A DNA stretch of 64,000 nucleotides from Rhodospirillales bacterium (GTDB lineage: Bacteria > Pseudomonadota > Alphaproteobacteria > Rhodospirillales > Shumkoniaceae): positions 1 through 64,000 of the forward strand of contig JACZKS010000157.1 of assembly GCA_014859895.1 (NCBI GenBank). The letters run 5' to 3'. The translations under genes and the position numbers were made by a program. The notes beneath the pieces are model-generated. The model made no database searches, was not told the origin of the DNA, and was given only the letters and a program-made list of their open reading frames with translations. This document shows positions 9,222-19,456 of this stretch, piece by piece. Position 1 is the stretch's first letter. Every line of letters starts with the position of its first letter.

Positions 9222-10674
9222 CGATGCCCCGTCCCCCGTCCCGTTTCGGCAGGAATACCGGAACGACCGAGCCGACGCAATCGCTGGCGCCGCCGCCGGC
9301 CGGCCGGATGTTGTGGTTCACCCGGAAAAGATTCTGCGGGTCGTAGGCCTTCTTTACCTGGGTGAGCCGTTCGTAATTGGAGCCGTAGGTCGCCTCCACG
9401 CGTCCGGCGTTCTCGTCGTCCATCATGAAGTTCACATAGGCGCCGCCCAGGTTGTACGGATGCACGGCCTCCCAGTAGGCGCGGCCCCATGACTTGAGAT
9501 CGGAAGCCTTCCCGGGGTCGGCATCGATCCCGCAGATGACCATGGACCAGGTGGCGTCGCGGCAACCCCACGCCGTGTCCCGCGGCCCCACGCGATTGAC
9601 GGCGCCATCGATCGGGTAAAGATGCATGAGCGAAAGCTCGCTCGGCGACTTGGCCGCATGCGCGAGATGCACGTCGATTGCCTCGTCCGACAGTTCCTTC
9701 ACGAAATCGCCCTTCCAATACCATTGCATGCCCTTGGGCAGCAGGGGGTCGAACAGGCTTTGCAGCGTCGCAAACGGCATTTCCGTCATGCCGTCGAGGA
9801 GCGGCGCAGGCAACGCCTCGCGCACTGGCCGCATGGCCTTTTCTCCCTCGGCGGCGGACCCGTTGAAGCACGAGATCAGGGCGCAGATGCGCCGGCCCCA
9901 CAGTTCCTCGGGAAACGGCTCCGTCGACGGCACGGTCTTCAGGCCGAGGAACGGGCACAGCTCGGGCGGCGTCTTGGGTAGGAAGTCACGATAGAAGCGC
10001 ATGATCTTCTTGGCGTGCCCGAAGTCCCAGAAGATCGGTCCGGCGTAGACGTTGGTGACGGGATAGGCCCGATAGAGGAAGCTCGTCACGACGCCGAAGT
10101 TGCCGCCGCCGCCGCGCAGCGCCCAGAACAGGTCGGCGTGCTGGCGCTCGTTGGCGGTGACCAGCCGTCCGTCGGCCAGGACGACATCGGCCTCGATCAG
10201 GTTGTCGATGGTGAGCCCGTACTTGCGGCTCAGATAGCCGTGCCCGCCGCCAAGCGTCAGCCCGGCAACGCCGGTCGACGCGACGATGCCGGCCGGCACG
10301 GCGAGGCCGAAGGAGGACGCGACGTGCTCGACGTCGCCCTGCGTGCAGCCCGGCTCGACCCGCACGGTACGTGCCGCCGGGTCGACCCGCACGCCCTTGA
10401 GGCGCGACAGGTCGATCATCAGACCATCATCACACGAGCCTTGGCCTGGACCGCTGTGCCCGCCGCCGCGTATGGCGACGAGCATGCCGTGGGTGCGGCC
10501 GAAGTTGACGGCAGTGATGACGTCGGCCACGTCGGCGCAGCGCGCGATCAGGCGCGGCCGCTTATCCATCATGCCGTTGTAAAGGGCGCGCGCCTCGTCG
10601 TATCCGGCATCGAGCGGGCCAAACACATCACCGCGAAAATCCTCAATAAAAGTATTGATTACTTGTATGTCCAT
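9193..10674 (-). CDS. FAD-linked oxidoreductase of the BBE/PCMH type
   Basis: The 493-residue protein has the PCMH-type FAD-binding fold (about residues 30-205) with IRGGGHS, the segment that usually carries the flavin-linking His. ALRGGGGNFGVVT closes that domain, and the C-terminus has the berberine-bridge-enzyme block with NLFRVNHNI. Enzymes of this type oxidise alcohols or sugars with oxygen. The second covalent-link cysteine of bicovalent members is not obvious; the matching region reads GCTQGDVEHVA. The ATG at 10674 with GGGAGA upstream is preferred over a frame beginning at 10776. The substrate is unknown. It is divergent from an AraC regulator. Confidence 0.85.
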   Translation of the reverse strand: MDIQVINTFIEDFRGDVFGPLDAGYDEARALYNGMMDKRPRLIARCADVADVITAVNFGRTHGMLVAIRGGGHSGPGQGSCDDGLMIDLSRLKGVRVDPAARTVRVEPGCTQGDVEHVASSFGLAVPAGIVASTGVAGLTLGGGHGYLSRKYGLTIDNLIEADVVLADGRLVTANERQHADLFWALRGGGGNFGVVTSFLYRAYPVTNVYAGPIFWDFGHAKKIMRFYRDFLPKTPPELCPFLGLKTVPSTEPFPEELWGRRICALISCFNGSAAEGEKAMRPVREALPAPLLDGMTEMPFATLQSLFDPLLPKGMQWYWKGDFVKELSDEAIDVHLAHAAKSPSELSLMHLYPIDGAVNRVGPRDTAWGCRDATWSMVICGIDADPGKASDLKSWGRAYWEAVHPYNLGGAYVNFMMDDENAGRVEATYGSNYERLTQVKKAYDPQNLFRVNHNIRPAGGGASDCVGSVVPVFLPKRDGGRGIDARRRVISL

Positions 10675-10864
10675 GCTCTGTCTCCCTCTTCGTCTGCGGG
10701 ACCCCACGCCCCAGAAATGATGAGGGCAGGAATGTAGATTGAGGCGTCGAGATGCTCTATGATCGCTCTTCGCCAAATCTTGTTCGATCGTCCGGGCCGC
10801 TGATCGTCCGTCCGGAAAATTTGACCAGGCGTCCTGTTACACTGTTTTTCGAGGGGTCGAGGAT

Positions 10865-11845
10865 TTGGATGTCTTGTCCGATGTGTTACGGGCCGTCCGG
10901 CTGACCGGTGCCGTCTATTTCGACATCCACGCTCGCGCGCCGTGGGTCGCCGAAACCCCGCCCGTCGCCAGCTACGGCGCCAACGTGATGCCGGAGTCCG
11001 AGCACGTCATCGCGTTCCATCTGGTCATGGAGGGCCAGTGCTGGGTGCAGATTGCCGACGGGGCGAACCCGCCGGTCTTCGTCGAGGCCGGCGATGCGGT
11101 GATCTTCCCCGCCGGCGACGGCCACGTGATGGGAACCGAACGCGGCCAGCGCGCGGAACCCGACTTTACCTATTATCAACGGCCACGCGATCGGGCCCTG
11201 CCCTACGTGTTTCACGAGTACGGTGGCACTGGGAACCCGGCGTGGCTGGTGTGCGGCTACCTGGGTTGCGACAAACGGCCGTTCAACCCGGTTCTCGAGG
11301 CCCTGCCGCGATTGATGCACGTGCGAGCCCCGAGCACCGGCCTCCACCTGATCCACGACCTGATCCGCGCCGCCCTGAAGGAATGCGAGCAGCCGCGCGC
11401 CGGCGGCGAGACCATCCTCTCCAAGCTCAGTGAGCTGATGTTCCTGGAGGCGGTCCGCCACCATATCGATGGCCTGCCCGCCGATTCCAAAGGCTGGCTG
11501 GCGGGCCTGCGCGACCGCCACGTGGGGGCTGCGCTGAGCCTGATGCACGGCCGGCCGGCCGAACGCTGGACGCTCGATGTCCTGGCCCGCGAGGTCGGCC
11601 TGTCGCGCTCGGCCTTCGCCGAACGGTTCACCGAGCGCATGGGCGCACCGGCTATGCAGTACCTGGGCAATTGGCGACTTCAGCTGGCAGCGCGGCTGCT
11701 CGAGCACCAGGGCATGAGCATCGCCCAGGCGGCGGCGGAAGTCGGCTACGAGTCCGAGGCCGCCTTCAACCGCGCCTTCAAGAAGCAGGTGGGCGTGCCG
11801 CCCGGTGCCTGGCGACGTTCACGCCTGACCAGCCTGCACGCCTGA
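10865..11845 (+). CDS. AraC-family regulator with N-terminal cupin
   Basis: The 326-residue protein has a cupin-type sensory domain (about residues 10-120, including FVEAGDAVIFPAGDGHVMG). Two helix-turn-helix motifs at the C-terminus follow, with LAREVGLSRSAFAERF and the AraC signature ending FNRAFKKQVGVPPGAWR. Translation is assigned to TTG 10865, with GAGG five bases upstream, because the family N-terminus (DVLSDVLRAVRLTG) begins there. It is transcribed away from the FAD oxidase across a 190-base gap, so it probably controls that gene. The inducer is unknown. Confidence 0.9.
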   Translation: MDVLSDVLRAVRLTGAVYFDIHARAPWVAETPPVASYGANVMPESEHVIAFHLVMEGQCWVQIADGANPPVFVEAGDAVIFPAGDGHVMGTERGQRAEPDFTYYQRPRDRALPYVFHEYGGTGNPAWLVCGYLGCDKRPFNPVLEALPRLMHVRAPSTGLHLIHDLIRAALKECEQPRAGGETILSKLSELMFLEAVRHHIDGLPADSKGWLAGLRDRHVGAALSLMHGRPAERWTLDVLAREVGLSRSAFAERFTERMGAPAMQYLGNWRLQLAARLLEHQGMSIAQAAAEVGYESEAAFNRAFKKQVGVPPGAWRRSRLTSLHA

Positions 11846-11861
11846 ACCCGGCCCCATGCAA

Positions 11862-11886
11862 AAGGGCGGGAATGTCTCCCGCCCTT
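11862..11886. terminator. Bidirectional terminator hairpin between AraC gene and ilvC
   Basis: A perfect 10-bp stem (AAGGGCGGGA with its complement, loop ATGTC) lies between the converging genes. Short A/T runs on each flank fit termination in both directions. Confidence 0.65.
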
Positions 11887-11912
11887 CGGCAAACGGCACA
11901 GGCAATCGTCGT

Positions 11913-12989
<1,077 letters not shown>

Positions 12990-13505
12990 TTACATGGCGG
13001 AGAGGCCGCGGGCAATGGCCACGGTTCCGGTCCGCGAAATATCGATCAGGCCCAAGGGCTCCATCAGGTGGATGAAAGCGTCGAGCTTGCTGGCCGCGCC
13101 GACGATCTCGAAGACAAAGGACTCGTTGGTGCTGTCCACCACGTGGGCGCGGAAAATATCGGCAATGCGCAGGGATTCCACCCGTTTCTCGCCGGTGCCG
13201 CGCACCTTGACCAGCGCCATTTCGCGCTCCACGTGGTCGCCTTCGAGCGTGAGGTCGATGACCTTGTGGACCGGCACCAGCCGTTCGAGCTGCGCCTTGA
13301 TCTGCTCGATGATCATCTCGGTGCCCGAGGTGACGATGGTGATGCGCGACAGGTTTTCTTTCGCGTTCACCTCGGCCACGGTCAGGCTTTCGATGTTGTA
13401 GCCGCGCCCGGAAAACAGCCCGATGACGCGGGCCAGGACTCCCGGTTCGTTTTCAACCAGAACCGCGATGGTGTGAGATGTCATTTCCCCGTTGGATGCG
13501 ATCAT
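12990..13505 (-). CDS. ilvH: Acetolactate synthase small (regulatory) subunit
   Basis: The 171-residue product carries the N-terminal ACT domain (IAVLVENEPGVLARVIGLFSG; about residues 10-85) that binds valine for feedback. The C-terminal domain that contacts the catalytic subunit follows (about 95-165). The start is uncertain: ATG 13505 has GGGG eight bases upstream, while ATGs at 13511 and 13484 are also possible. It sits between ilvI and ilvC on one strand, with 169 bases separating it from ilvI. Confidence 0.93.
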   Translation of the reverse strand: MIASNGEMTSHTIAVLVENEPGVLARVIGLFSGRGYNIESLTVAEVNAKENLSRITIVTSGTEMIIEQIKAQLERLVPVHKVIDLTLEGDHVEREMALVKVRGTGEKRVESLRIADIFRAHVVDSTNESFVFEIVGAASKLDAFIHLMEPLGLIDISRTGTVAIARGLSAM

Positions 13506-13674
13506 GGACATGGCCCCAGGTACTGAGCGGGTCGGCAATCGACCCGGAATTTATCGCGAAGCACGTGACGACCGGCCGGATGACCGGTCAAGGGAACGGT
13601 CGGCTTGCCCCGCGCATCAGCGGCGTTCCTTCCCGGACGGGAAGATTAGCCGCTGACCGGCGCGGGAGCCAGCC

Positions 13675-15432
13675 TCAAGCAAGTACGACGTCGCTGCCCG
13701 ATTCCGTGGACTCGGCGTCGGTCGGCCCGAGGATCATTTCGTGATGGGCGGCCCCGGACGGGATCATCGGATAGACGTTTTCCAGCGGGTCGACGACGAC
13801 GTCGAGCAGAACCGGGCCATCGTGCACCAGCATCGCCTTGATGGCGTCGTCGACCTCGCCCGCCGTTTCGGCGCGCAGGCCCTTGATGCCGAAGGCGTCG
13901 GCCAGTTTTACCCAGTCGGGAACGGCTTCCATGACGCTCTGCGACAGGCGGTTGTCATAGAACATCTCCTGCCACTGGCGGACCATCCCCATGCTGCCGT
14001 TGGACAGATGAAGGATCTTCACCGGAAGCTTGTACTGGGCCAGCGTCGCCAGCTCCTGCACGTTCATCAGGAACGAGCATTCGGAAGTCACGCACACCAC
14101 CAGGCCGTTCGGATTGCCGACCTGGGCGCCCATCGCCGCCGGCAGGCCGTAGCCCATGGTGCCGAGACCGCCCGAGGTCATCCAGCGGTTCGGCTTGTCG
14201 AAGTGGATGTACTGGGCCGCCCACATCTGATGCTGGCCGACGTCGGTGGCGACGAAGACATCCTTGTCCTTCACGGCCTGGAACAGCCGGTCCACCGCGT
14301 ACTGCGGCTTGGCGACCTTGCCGTTCTTCCGATAGGCCAGACACTTCTTGGCCCGCCACTTGCCGATCTGCTTCCACCAGGCGTCCAGCGCCTTGGCATC
14401 GGGCGCCACCTGGCTCGATTTCCAGACCTTGATGAGGTCTTCGAGAACGTGTCCGGCGTCGCCGACGATGGGTACCTCGACCAGCACGTTCTTGTTGATC
14501 GACGACGGATCGATGTCGATGTGGATCTTTTTGGCGTCGGGCGCGAAGTCGGCCAGCCGGCCGGTCACCCGGTCGTCGAAGCGGGCGCCGATGTTGACCA
14601 TGACGTCGCAGTCATGCATCGCCATATTGGCTTCGTAGGTGCCGTGCATCCCGGGCATGCCGAGATACTGCTTGTCGGACGCCGGCATCGCCCCCAGGCC
14701 CATCAGGGTCAGGGTAACGGGAAAGCCGGTGATATGGGCCAGTTCGCCCAGCAGTTGAGAGGCCGCCGGGCCCGAATTGATGACACCGCCGCCGGCGTAA
14801 AGGATTGGCCGCTTGGCCGCCGCCATCAGCTTCACAGCCTCGCGGATGGCCTTGACGTCGCCCTTGACCTTGGGCTTGTAGCTGCGCGGACGCGCCGCCT
14901 CCACCGGGGTGTACTCGCCACGGCCGAGGATGACGTCCTTGGGCAGGTCGACCACCACCGGGCCGGGCCGGCCGTTCTGCGCCACGAAGAATGCCTCATG
15001 CAGGATACGCGCCAGGTCATCGACATGGCGCACCAGATAGTTGTGCTTGGTGCAGGACCGCGTGATGCCGGTAGTGTCGGCCTCCTGGAAGGCGTCGTTG
15101 CCAATCAGGCTGGTCGGCACCTGGCCGGTGATGCACACGACCGGGATGCTGTCCATCAGGGCGTCAGTCAGACCGGTCACCGTATTGGTGGCGCCCGGGC
15201 CCGAGGTCACCAGGACGACGCCCACCTTGCCGGTGCTGCGCGCATAGCCCTCCGCCGCATGCACCGCCGCCTGCTCGTGGCGGGGCAGGATGTGGCGCAG
15301 GCGGTTCTGCTTGTAGAGAACATCGTACAGCGGAAGGGTTACACCGCCGGGGTACCCGAACACGACGTCGACGTCTTGGTCCTGCAGGACTTTCAAGACA
15401 ATCTCCGCTCCGGTGTACTGTTCCTTCGGCAT
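13675..15432 (-). CDS. ilvI: Acetolactate synthase large subunit, unusual cofactor motif
   Basis: This thiamine-diphosphate enzyme makes acetolactate from pyruvate. The 585 residues comprise the N-terminal Pyr domain with the catalytic Glu53 (RHEQAAVHAAEGYAR), a central FAD-binding domain, and the C-terminal PP domain. The cofactor motif that normally reads GDG then about 25 residues then NN reads S-E-C at 450-452 and S-N at 477-478. The acidic metal ligand is thus Glu instead of Asp. The rest of the PP domain (MVRQWQEMFY) is normal. GGAGAGAG precedes the ATG. Confidence 0.95.
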   Translation of the reverse strand: MPKEQYTGAEIVLKVLQDQDVDVVFGYPGGVTLPLYDVLYKQNRLRHILPRHEQAAVHAAEGYARSTGKVGVVLVTSGPGATNTVTGLTDALMDSIPVVCITGQVPTSLIGNDAFQEADTTGITRSCTKHNYLVRHVDDLARILHEAFFVAQNGRPGPVVVDLPKDVILGRGEYTPVEAARPRSYKPKVKGDVKAIREAVKLMAAAKRPILYAGGGVINSGPAASQLLGELAHITGFPVTLTLMGLGAMPASDKQYLGMPGMHGTYEANMAMHDCDVMVNIGARFDDRVTGRLADFAPDAKKIHIDIDPSSINKNVLVEVPIVGDAGHVLEDLIKVWKSSQVAPDAKALDAWWKQIGKWRAKKCLAYRKNGKVAKPQYAVDRLFQAVKDKDVFVATDVGQHQMWAAQYIHFDKPNRWMTSGGLGTMGYGLPAAMGAQVGNPNGLVVCVTSECSFLMNVQELATLAQYKLPVKILHLSNGSMGMVRQWQEMFYDNRLSQSVMEAVPDWVKLADAFGIKGLRAETAGEVDDAIKAMLVHDGPVLLDVVVDPLENVYPMIPSGAAHHEMILGPTDAESTESGSDVVLA

Positions 15433-15531
15433 GGTCTCTCTCCTTCCACGAACGGTATCAACGAAAATCCGGCCTGCGAGCGCACCAAGGCCTCGAGCGC
15501 CCCACTTGGCCGGACCCGTAACGAGAGGCGC

Positions 15532-15560
15532 AAGCTATCCCTTCAAGATTGCGTGGTCAA
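15532..15560 (-). promoter_or_regulatory. Weak candidate promoter for ilvI
   Basis: TTGACC (15560-15555) and TAGCTT (15537-15532) are 17 bases apart on the minus strand, just at the end of miaA. The -10 match is poor. No leader peptide rich in Ile, Val or Leu was found between it and ilvI. Confidence 0.3.
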
Positions 15561-16499
15561 CACAAAATGACGAATAAATGAAAAGATTTCATGCTGATGA
15601 CTTTCTGAATATTGCGCTGGAATAACCATCGAACCGGCCAGCTGATGGCGCAGCCACGTGAACTGCCGCTTGGCGTAGTGGCGGGTCGCCCGGCGGGCCT
15701 CCTCGACGGCACGGACCAGTTCCATCTCGCCCTTAAGCACGGCGGCCAACTCGCGCACCCCAACCGCCTTCATCGCCGGCAGATCAGGGGCCAGCCCAAG
15801 GGCCAGCAGGGCTTTTACCTCTTCCAGCGCGCCGCGTTCCATCATCCTCTGGAAGCGGGCGTCGACGGCGGCATAGAGCGCGTCCCGCGGCGGCACCAGG
15901 ACGATGCTGGCGAACCACCCGGGCACTGCCGGGCCAGCCGATTCCTCGGCCTGCCAGTCGGCCAACCTGCGGCCGGTGCCGATGGCCACCTCGTAAGCAC
16001 GGATCAGGCGCTGGGTATCGCCGGCAGGCAGACGCTCCGCCGCCTCTGGATCGACGCCGGCCAATCGGTCGCGAAAGGCCTCCGGCCCCAGTTCGCCGTG
16101 CAGGCGCCTGGCCTCAGTGCGGGCGGCCTCGGGCACCTCGGGGATAGGCGACAGCCCTTCCATCAGGGCCCGCAGATAAAGGCCGGTGCCGCCGACCACC
16201 ACCGGCAACCGCCCCATGGCCCGCACCTCGGCGATGGCGGCCGTCGCCATTTCCAGCCAGCGGCCGGCCGAGCAGACCTCGGCCGCCGGCAGCACGCCAT
16301 AAAGGAAATGGGGAACGCGGCAGACGTCATCCAGGCCCGGGCGCTCCGTCAGCACCCGAAGCTCGCGGTAGACCTGCATGGAATCGGCATTGATGATGGC
16401 GCCGTCGAAGGCCTCGGCGACATCCAACGCCGCCTTAGACTTGCCGCTGGCGGTCGGTCCGGCAATGACGATGATCGGCCGCCGGTCGGGCGTTTCCAT
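15543..16499 (-). CDS. miaA: tRNA dimethylallyltransferase
   Basis: MiaA adds an isoprenyl group to A37 of tRNAs that read UNN codons. The 318-residue protein begins with the P-loop GPTASGKS (about residues 14-21). It contains INADSMQVY, which holds the catalytic Asp region, the GGTGLYLRAL stretch, and the C-terminal RHYAKRQFTWLR tRNA-contact segment. Its length is normal. The gene lies 43 bases after the DUF1015 gene and directly before the ilvI promoter region. Confidence 0.96.
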   Translation of the reverse strand: METPDRRPIIVIAGPTASGKSKAALDVAEAFDGAIINADSMQVYRELRVLTERPGLDDVCRVPHFLYGVLPAAEVCSAGRWLEMATAAIAEVRAMGRLPVVVGGTGLYLRALMEGLSPIPEVPEAARTEARRLHGELGPEAFRDRLAGVDPEAAERLPAGDTQRLIRAYEVAIGTGRRLADWQAEESAGPAVPGWFASIVLVPPRDALYAAVDARFQRMMERGALEEVKALLALGLAPDLPAMKAVGVRELAAVLKGEMELVRAVEEARRATRHYAKRQFTWLRHQLAGSMVIPAQYSESHQHEIFSFIRHFVLTTQS

Positions 16500-16542
16500 G
16501 GCTTCCGTCCCCCGCTCCCGGACGGCGGCGCGCTTGCCGTCG

Positions 16543-17793
16543 TCAGTCGAGCATCAATGACACCAGGCCGTCGGCCAGCTTGGGCTCGAACCAAGTGGAT
16601 TTCGGCGGCATGATCTGGCCGGCGTCGCTGACCGCCATCAGGTCTTCCATCGAGGTCGGGTAGACGGCGAAGGCCACCGCCATCTCGCCGCTGTCCACGC
16701 GCCACGCCAGTTCCTTGAGCCCGCGAATGCCGCCGACGAAATCGATGCGCGGATCCACCCGGGGATCGCCGATGCCCAACACCGGGGAAAGCAGGCGCTC
16801 GGTAAGCAGGCTGATGTCGAGCCCGGCCACCGCGTTGCCGCCTGCCTTCGGTTCGTTGCGCACGGCCAGCCGATACCAGCGGCCGGCCACGTACATGCCG
16901 AATTCGCGCCGGCTCCGGGGCCGGGCCTCGCCAGCCGTCGGTTCAACCGTGAAGTGCTCTTCCACGCGCCGCAGCAACTCCCCGGCGTCCAACCCATTTA
17001 GATCGCGAACCACGCGGTTATAGTCGAGGATGCGCATCTCGTCGGCGGCAAAGACGACCGTCAGGAAGGATTCATACCAGGCGTCGGGCGCCGTTCCGCC
17101 CGCCGCCCGCCGAGCCTTGGCGACCCTGACGGCGGCATTGGAGCGATGGTGACCGTCGGCGATGTAAAGGGCATCGAGGCCGTCGAAGGCGTCCCGCAGC
17201 GTCCCCACGACCTGGGCGTCGGATACCACCCAAAGCGTATGGTGCACACCGGCCAATTCGACCGATGAGGCCGGCTCCCCTTTGGCCTGATCGGCCAGTA
17301 CGGCCTTGATGGCGGTATTCGGCCTGTGGGCGATCATGACCGGACCGGTATGGGCGGAGACAGCTTCGACCTGGCGCACCCGGTCGTCCTCCTTCGAGGG
17401 CCGGGTCAGTTCGTGGCGGCGGATGCGGCCGCTTTCGTAGGCGGCGATCGAGGCGCCGCCGACAATGCCAGTCTGAACGTGGTCGCCCATGGCCAGGCGG
17501 TAGACGTAATAGCGGGGCGCCGGATCGCGGACTAGGACGCCCTGCTCGATCATGCGAGTGAAGTTGGCGGCCGCCTTGGCGTAGACCGGGGCCGAGTAGA
17601 CATCGATGCCGGGATCGAGATCGATCTCGGGCTTGGACACGTGCAGGAAACTCCACGGCCGGCCGGCCGCCATCATCCGCGCCTCGGCGGAATCCAGAAC
17701 GTCGTAGGGCGGCGCCGCCACCTCAGCGGCACGGCCGGGGGCGGGGCGGAGGGCGGGAAAGGGCCGAAGCAGGGGAAGGTTCACCGTATTCAT
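16543..17793 (-). CDS. DUF1015-family protein
   Basis: The 416-residue protein fits DUF1015. It has an N-terminal LRPFPALRP, then VAAPPYDVLD, the central YIADGHHRSNAAVR block, and a long C-terminal domain ending with PPKSTWFEPKL. Members with an SbnI/SerK-like ParB fold are reported as serine kinases, but that activity cannot be assigned here. ATG 17793 is given; the AAGGA just before it would better fit a GTG at 17784, so the product may be three residues shorter. It is followed by miaA. Confidence 0.85.
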   Translation of the reverse strand: MNTVNLPLLRPFPALRPAPGRAAEVAAPPYDVLDSAEARMMAAGRPWSFLHVSKPEIDLDPGIDVYSAPVYAKAAANFTRMIEQGVLVRDPAPRYYVYRLAMGDHVQTGIVGGASIAAYESGRIRRHELTRPSKEDDRVRQVEAVSAHTGPVMIAHRPNTAIKAVLADQAKGEPASSVELAGVHHTLWVVSDAQVVGTLRDAFDGLDALYIADGHHRSNAAVRVAKARRAAGGTAPDAWYESFLTVVFAADEMRILDYNRVVRDLNGLDAGELLRRVEEHFTVEPTAGEARPRSRREFGMYVAGRWYRLAVRNEPKAGGNAVAGLDISLLTERLLSPVLGIGDPRVDPRIDFVGGIRGLKELAWRVDSGEMAVAFAVYPTSMEDLMAVSDAGQIMPPKSTWFEPKLADGLVSLMLD

Positions 17794-17910
17794 CCTTGAA
17801 TGAAGAGGCGCCGCGCCGCCGGCCACGGGTTCCCGCAGCCAACGGCGCGCCACCGATATAACAACACCCGCCGCTTGTAAACCTTGGGCGGCACGCCTCC
17901 AAGCCGGGCG

Positions 17911-19278
17911 TCAGGTCCCAGCCACTGAGGGCAACCCCAGCATCGAGCGCTTAAGGGCCTCGGCATCGTGGTCGTGATCATCGAGCTTGCCGGCGAAATA
18001 GTCCATGTAGGCCTGCATGTCGAAATGGCCATGGCCCGACAGGTTGAAGAAAATGGTGCGGGCCACTCCCTCCTCCTTGCACTTGAGGGCCTCGTCGATG
18101 GCGGCCTTCACGGCGTGGGTGGATTCCGGCGCCGGAATGATGCCCTCGGTGCGGGCGAACTGGACGCCGGCGGCGAAGCACTCGTTCTGGTAATAGGCGC
18201 GCGGCTCGATCAGGCCGAGGTGGGCGAGGTGGCTGACCTGCGGCGCCATGCCGTGGTAACGCAGGCCGCCGGCATGGATACCGGCCGGCATGAAGGTAGA
18301 GCCCAGCGTCATCATTTTGAGCAACGGCGTCAGACCGGCGGTATCGCCGAAATCATAGGCGTAGCGGCCCCGTGTCAGGGTCGGGCAGGCCTTGGGCTCG
18401 ACCGCGATGACGCGGATATCTTCGCCGCCCCTGAGCTTGCGCCCGATGAAGGGGAAGGCGGTGCCGGCGAAATTGCTGCCACCACCGGCGCAGGCGATGA
18501 CGATGTCGGGAGCATCGCCGGCCATGGCGAACTGCTCGATGGCCTCCAGCCCGATCACCGTCTGGTGGGTCATCACGTGATTGAGCACACTGCCCAGCGC
18601 GTACTTCGTATCGTCGCGCTGGGCCGCCATCTCGACCGCCTCGGAAATGGCGATGCCCAGGCTGCCGGTGGTGTCGGGATTGTCGGCAAGCGCACGGCGG
18701 CCCGATTCGGTTTCCGTGCTTGGACTGGGCACGCAGCGCGCACCGTAGGCCTCCATCAGGGCTCGCCGGTAAGGCTTCTGGAAATAGCTGACCTTGACCA
18801 TATAGACGTCGACCTCAAGGTCGAACAGCGAGCCGGCGAATGCCAGCGACGCGCCCCACTGCCCGGCGCCGGTTTCGGTGGTCAGTCGCTTGACGCCCTC
18901 TTGCTTGTTATAGAAGGCTTGGGCCACCGCCGTGTTCGGCTTGTGGCTGCCGGCCGGGCTGACGCCTTCGTTCTTGAAATAGATGTGGGCCGGCGTGTCC
19001 AGGGCCTTCTCCAGGCGCCGGGCGCGTACCAGGGGCGACGGTCGCCACAGGCGGTAAATTTCCCTCACCGGGCCGGGAATCTCGATCTCGCGCTCGGTAC
19101 TCACCTCCTGGGCGATCACCGCCATGGGGAACAGTGGGGCCAGATCGTCGGGCGTGATCGGCTTCTGGGTGGCCGGGTGCAGAACCGCCGGCAGCGGCTC
19201 GGGCAGGTCGGCGGCGATGTTGTACCAGAACTTCGGAATACGCTCCTCCGCAAGAAAGAACTTGGTCGTCTCGGTCAC
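17911..19278 (-). CDS. TrpB2-type PLP-dependent tryptophan synthase beta-like protein
   Basis: The 455-residue PLP enzyme has the lysine-containing cofactor motif in SHKPNTA and the glycine-rich phosphate loop [10 protein letters not shown]. The C-terminal [10 protein letters not shown] block follows. The N-terminal extension and the RPSPL/RLE arrangement identify the TrpB2 branch, not the trpAB-linked TrpB1; no trpA is nearby. TrpB2 makes tryptophan from indole and serine and may salvage indole. The start is assigned to GTG 19278 after GGGGGAG; the frame opens 69 bases earlier with TTG. Confidence 0.9.
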   Translation of the reverse strand: MTETTKFFLAEERIPKFWYNIAADLPEPLPAVLHPATQKPITPDDLAPLFPMAVIAQEVSTEREIEIPGPVREIYRLWRPSPLVRARRLEKALDTPAHIYFKNEGVSPAGSHKPNTAVAQAFYNKQEGVKRLTTETGAGQWGASLAFAGSLFDLEVDVYMVKVSYFQKPYRRALMEAYGARCVPSPSTETESGRRALADNPDTTGSLGIAISEAVEMAAQRDDTKYALGSVLNHVMTHQTVIGLEAIEQFAMAGDAPDIVIACAGGGSNFAGTAFPFIGRKLRGGEDIRVIAVEPKACPTLTRGRYAYDFGDTAGLTPLLKMMTLGSTFMPAGIHAGGLRYHGMAPQVSHLAHLGLIEPRAYYQNECFAAGVQFARTEGIIPAPESTHAVKAAIDEALKCKEEGVARTIFFNLSGHGHFDMQAYMDYFAGKLDDHDHDAEALKRSMLGLPSVAGT

Positions 19279-19374
19279 GGCTCCCCCCAGTTTTCTTGAT
19301 CGGTCGGTTGCGGCACGGGCTCGATTTGTAACCCGCCCGACGGCCAATTTCTACCCGCACGGTAACGAGATCAA

Positions 19375-19393
19375 CCACAGATGAACACCCACC
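19375..19393. repeat. Stray copy of the CCACAGATGAACAC repeat
   Basis: The core CCACAGATGAACAC also occurs around the GxxExxY gene at about 30.0 kb. Here it lies alone between htrA and the TrpB2 gene. Confidence 0.5.
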
Positions 19394-19401
19394 AAAAGCG
19401 G

Positions 19402-19431
19402 CGGGGCGCCGTCCGTGTGGAGGGCGCCCCG
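19402..19431 (-). terminator. Terminator downstream of htrA
   Basis: A perfect 9-bp GC stem (CGGGGCGCC with its complement) lies 26 bases past the htrA stop. A short T run follows on the minus strand (CCGCTTTTGG). Confidence 0.6.
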
Positions 19432-19456
19432 ACAGCCTGGGTTCTATAATGGTGGG

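Noticed and set aside
15433..15542. Search for an attenuator leader peptide before ilvI
   Set aside because: None of the short frames with plausible starts is enriched in Ile, Val or Leu codons.
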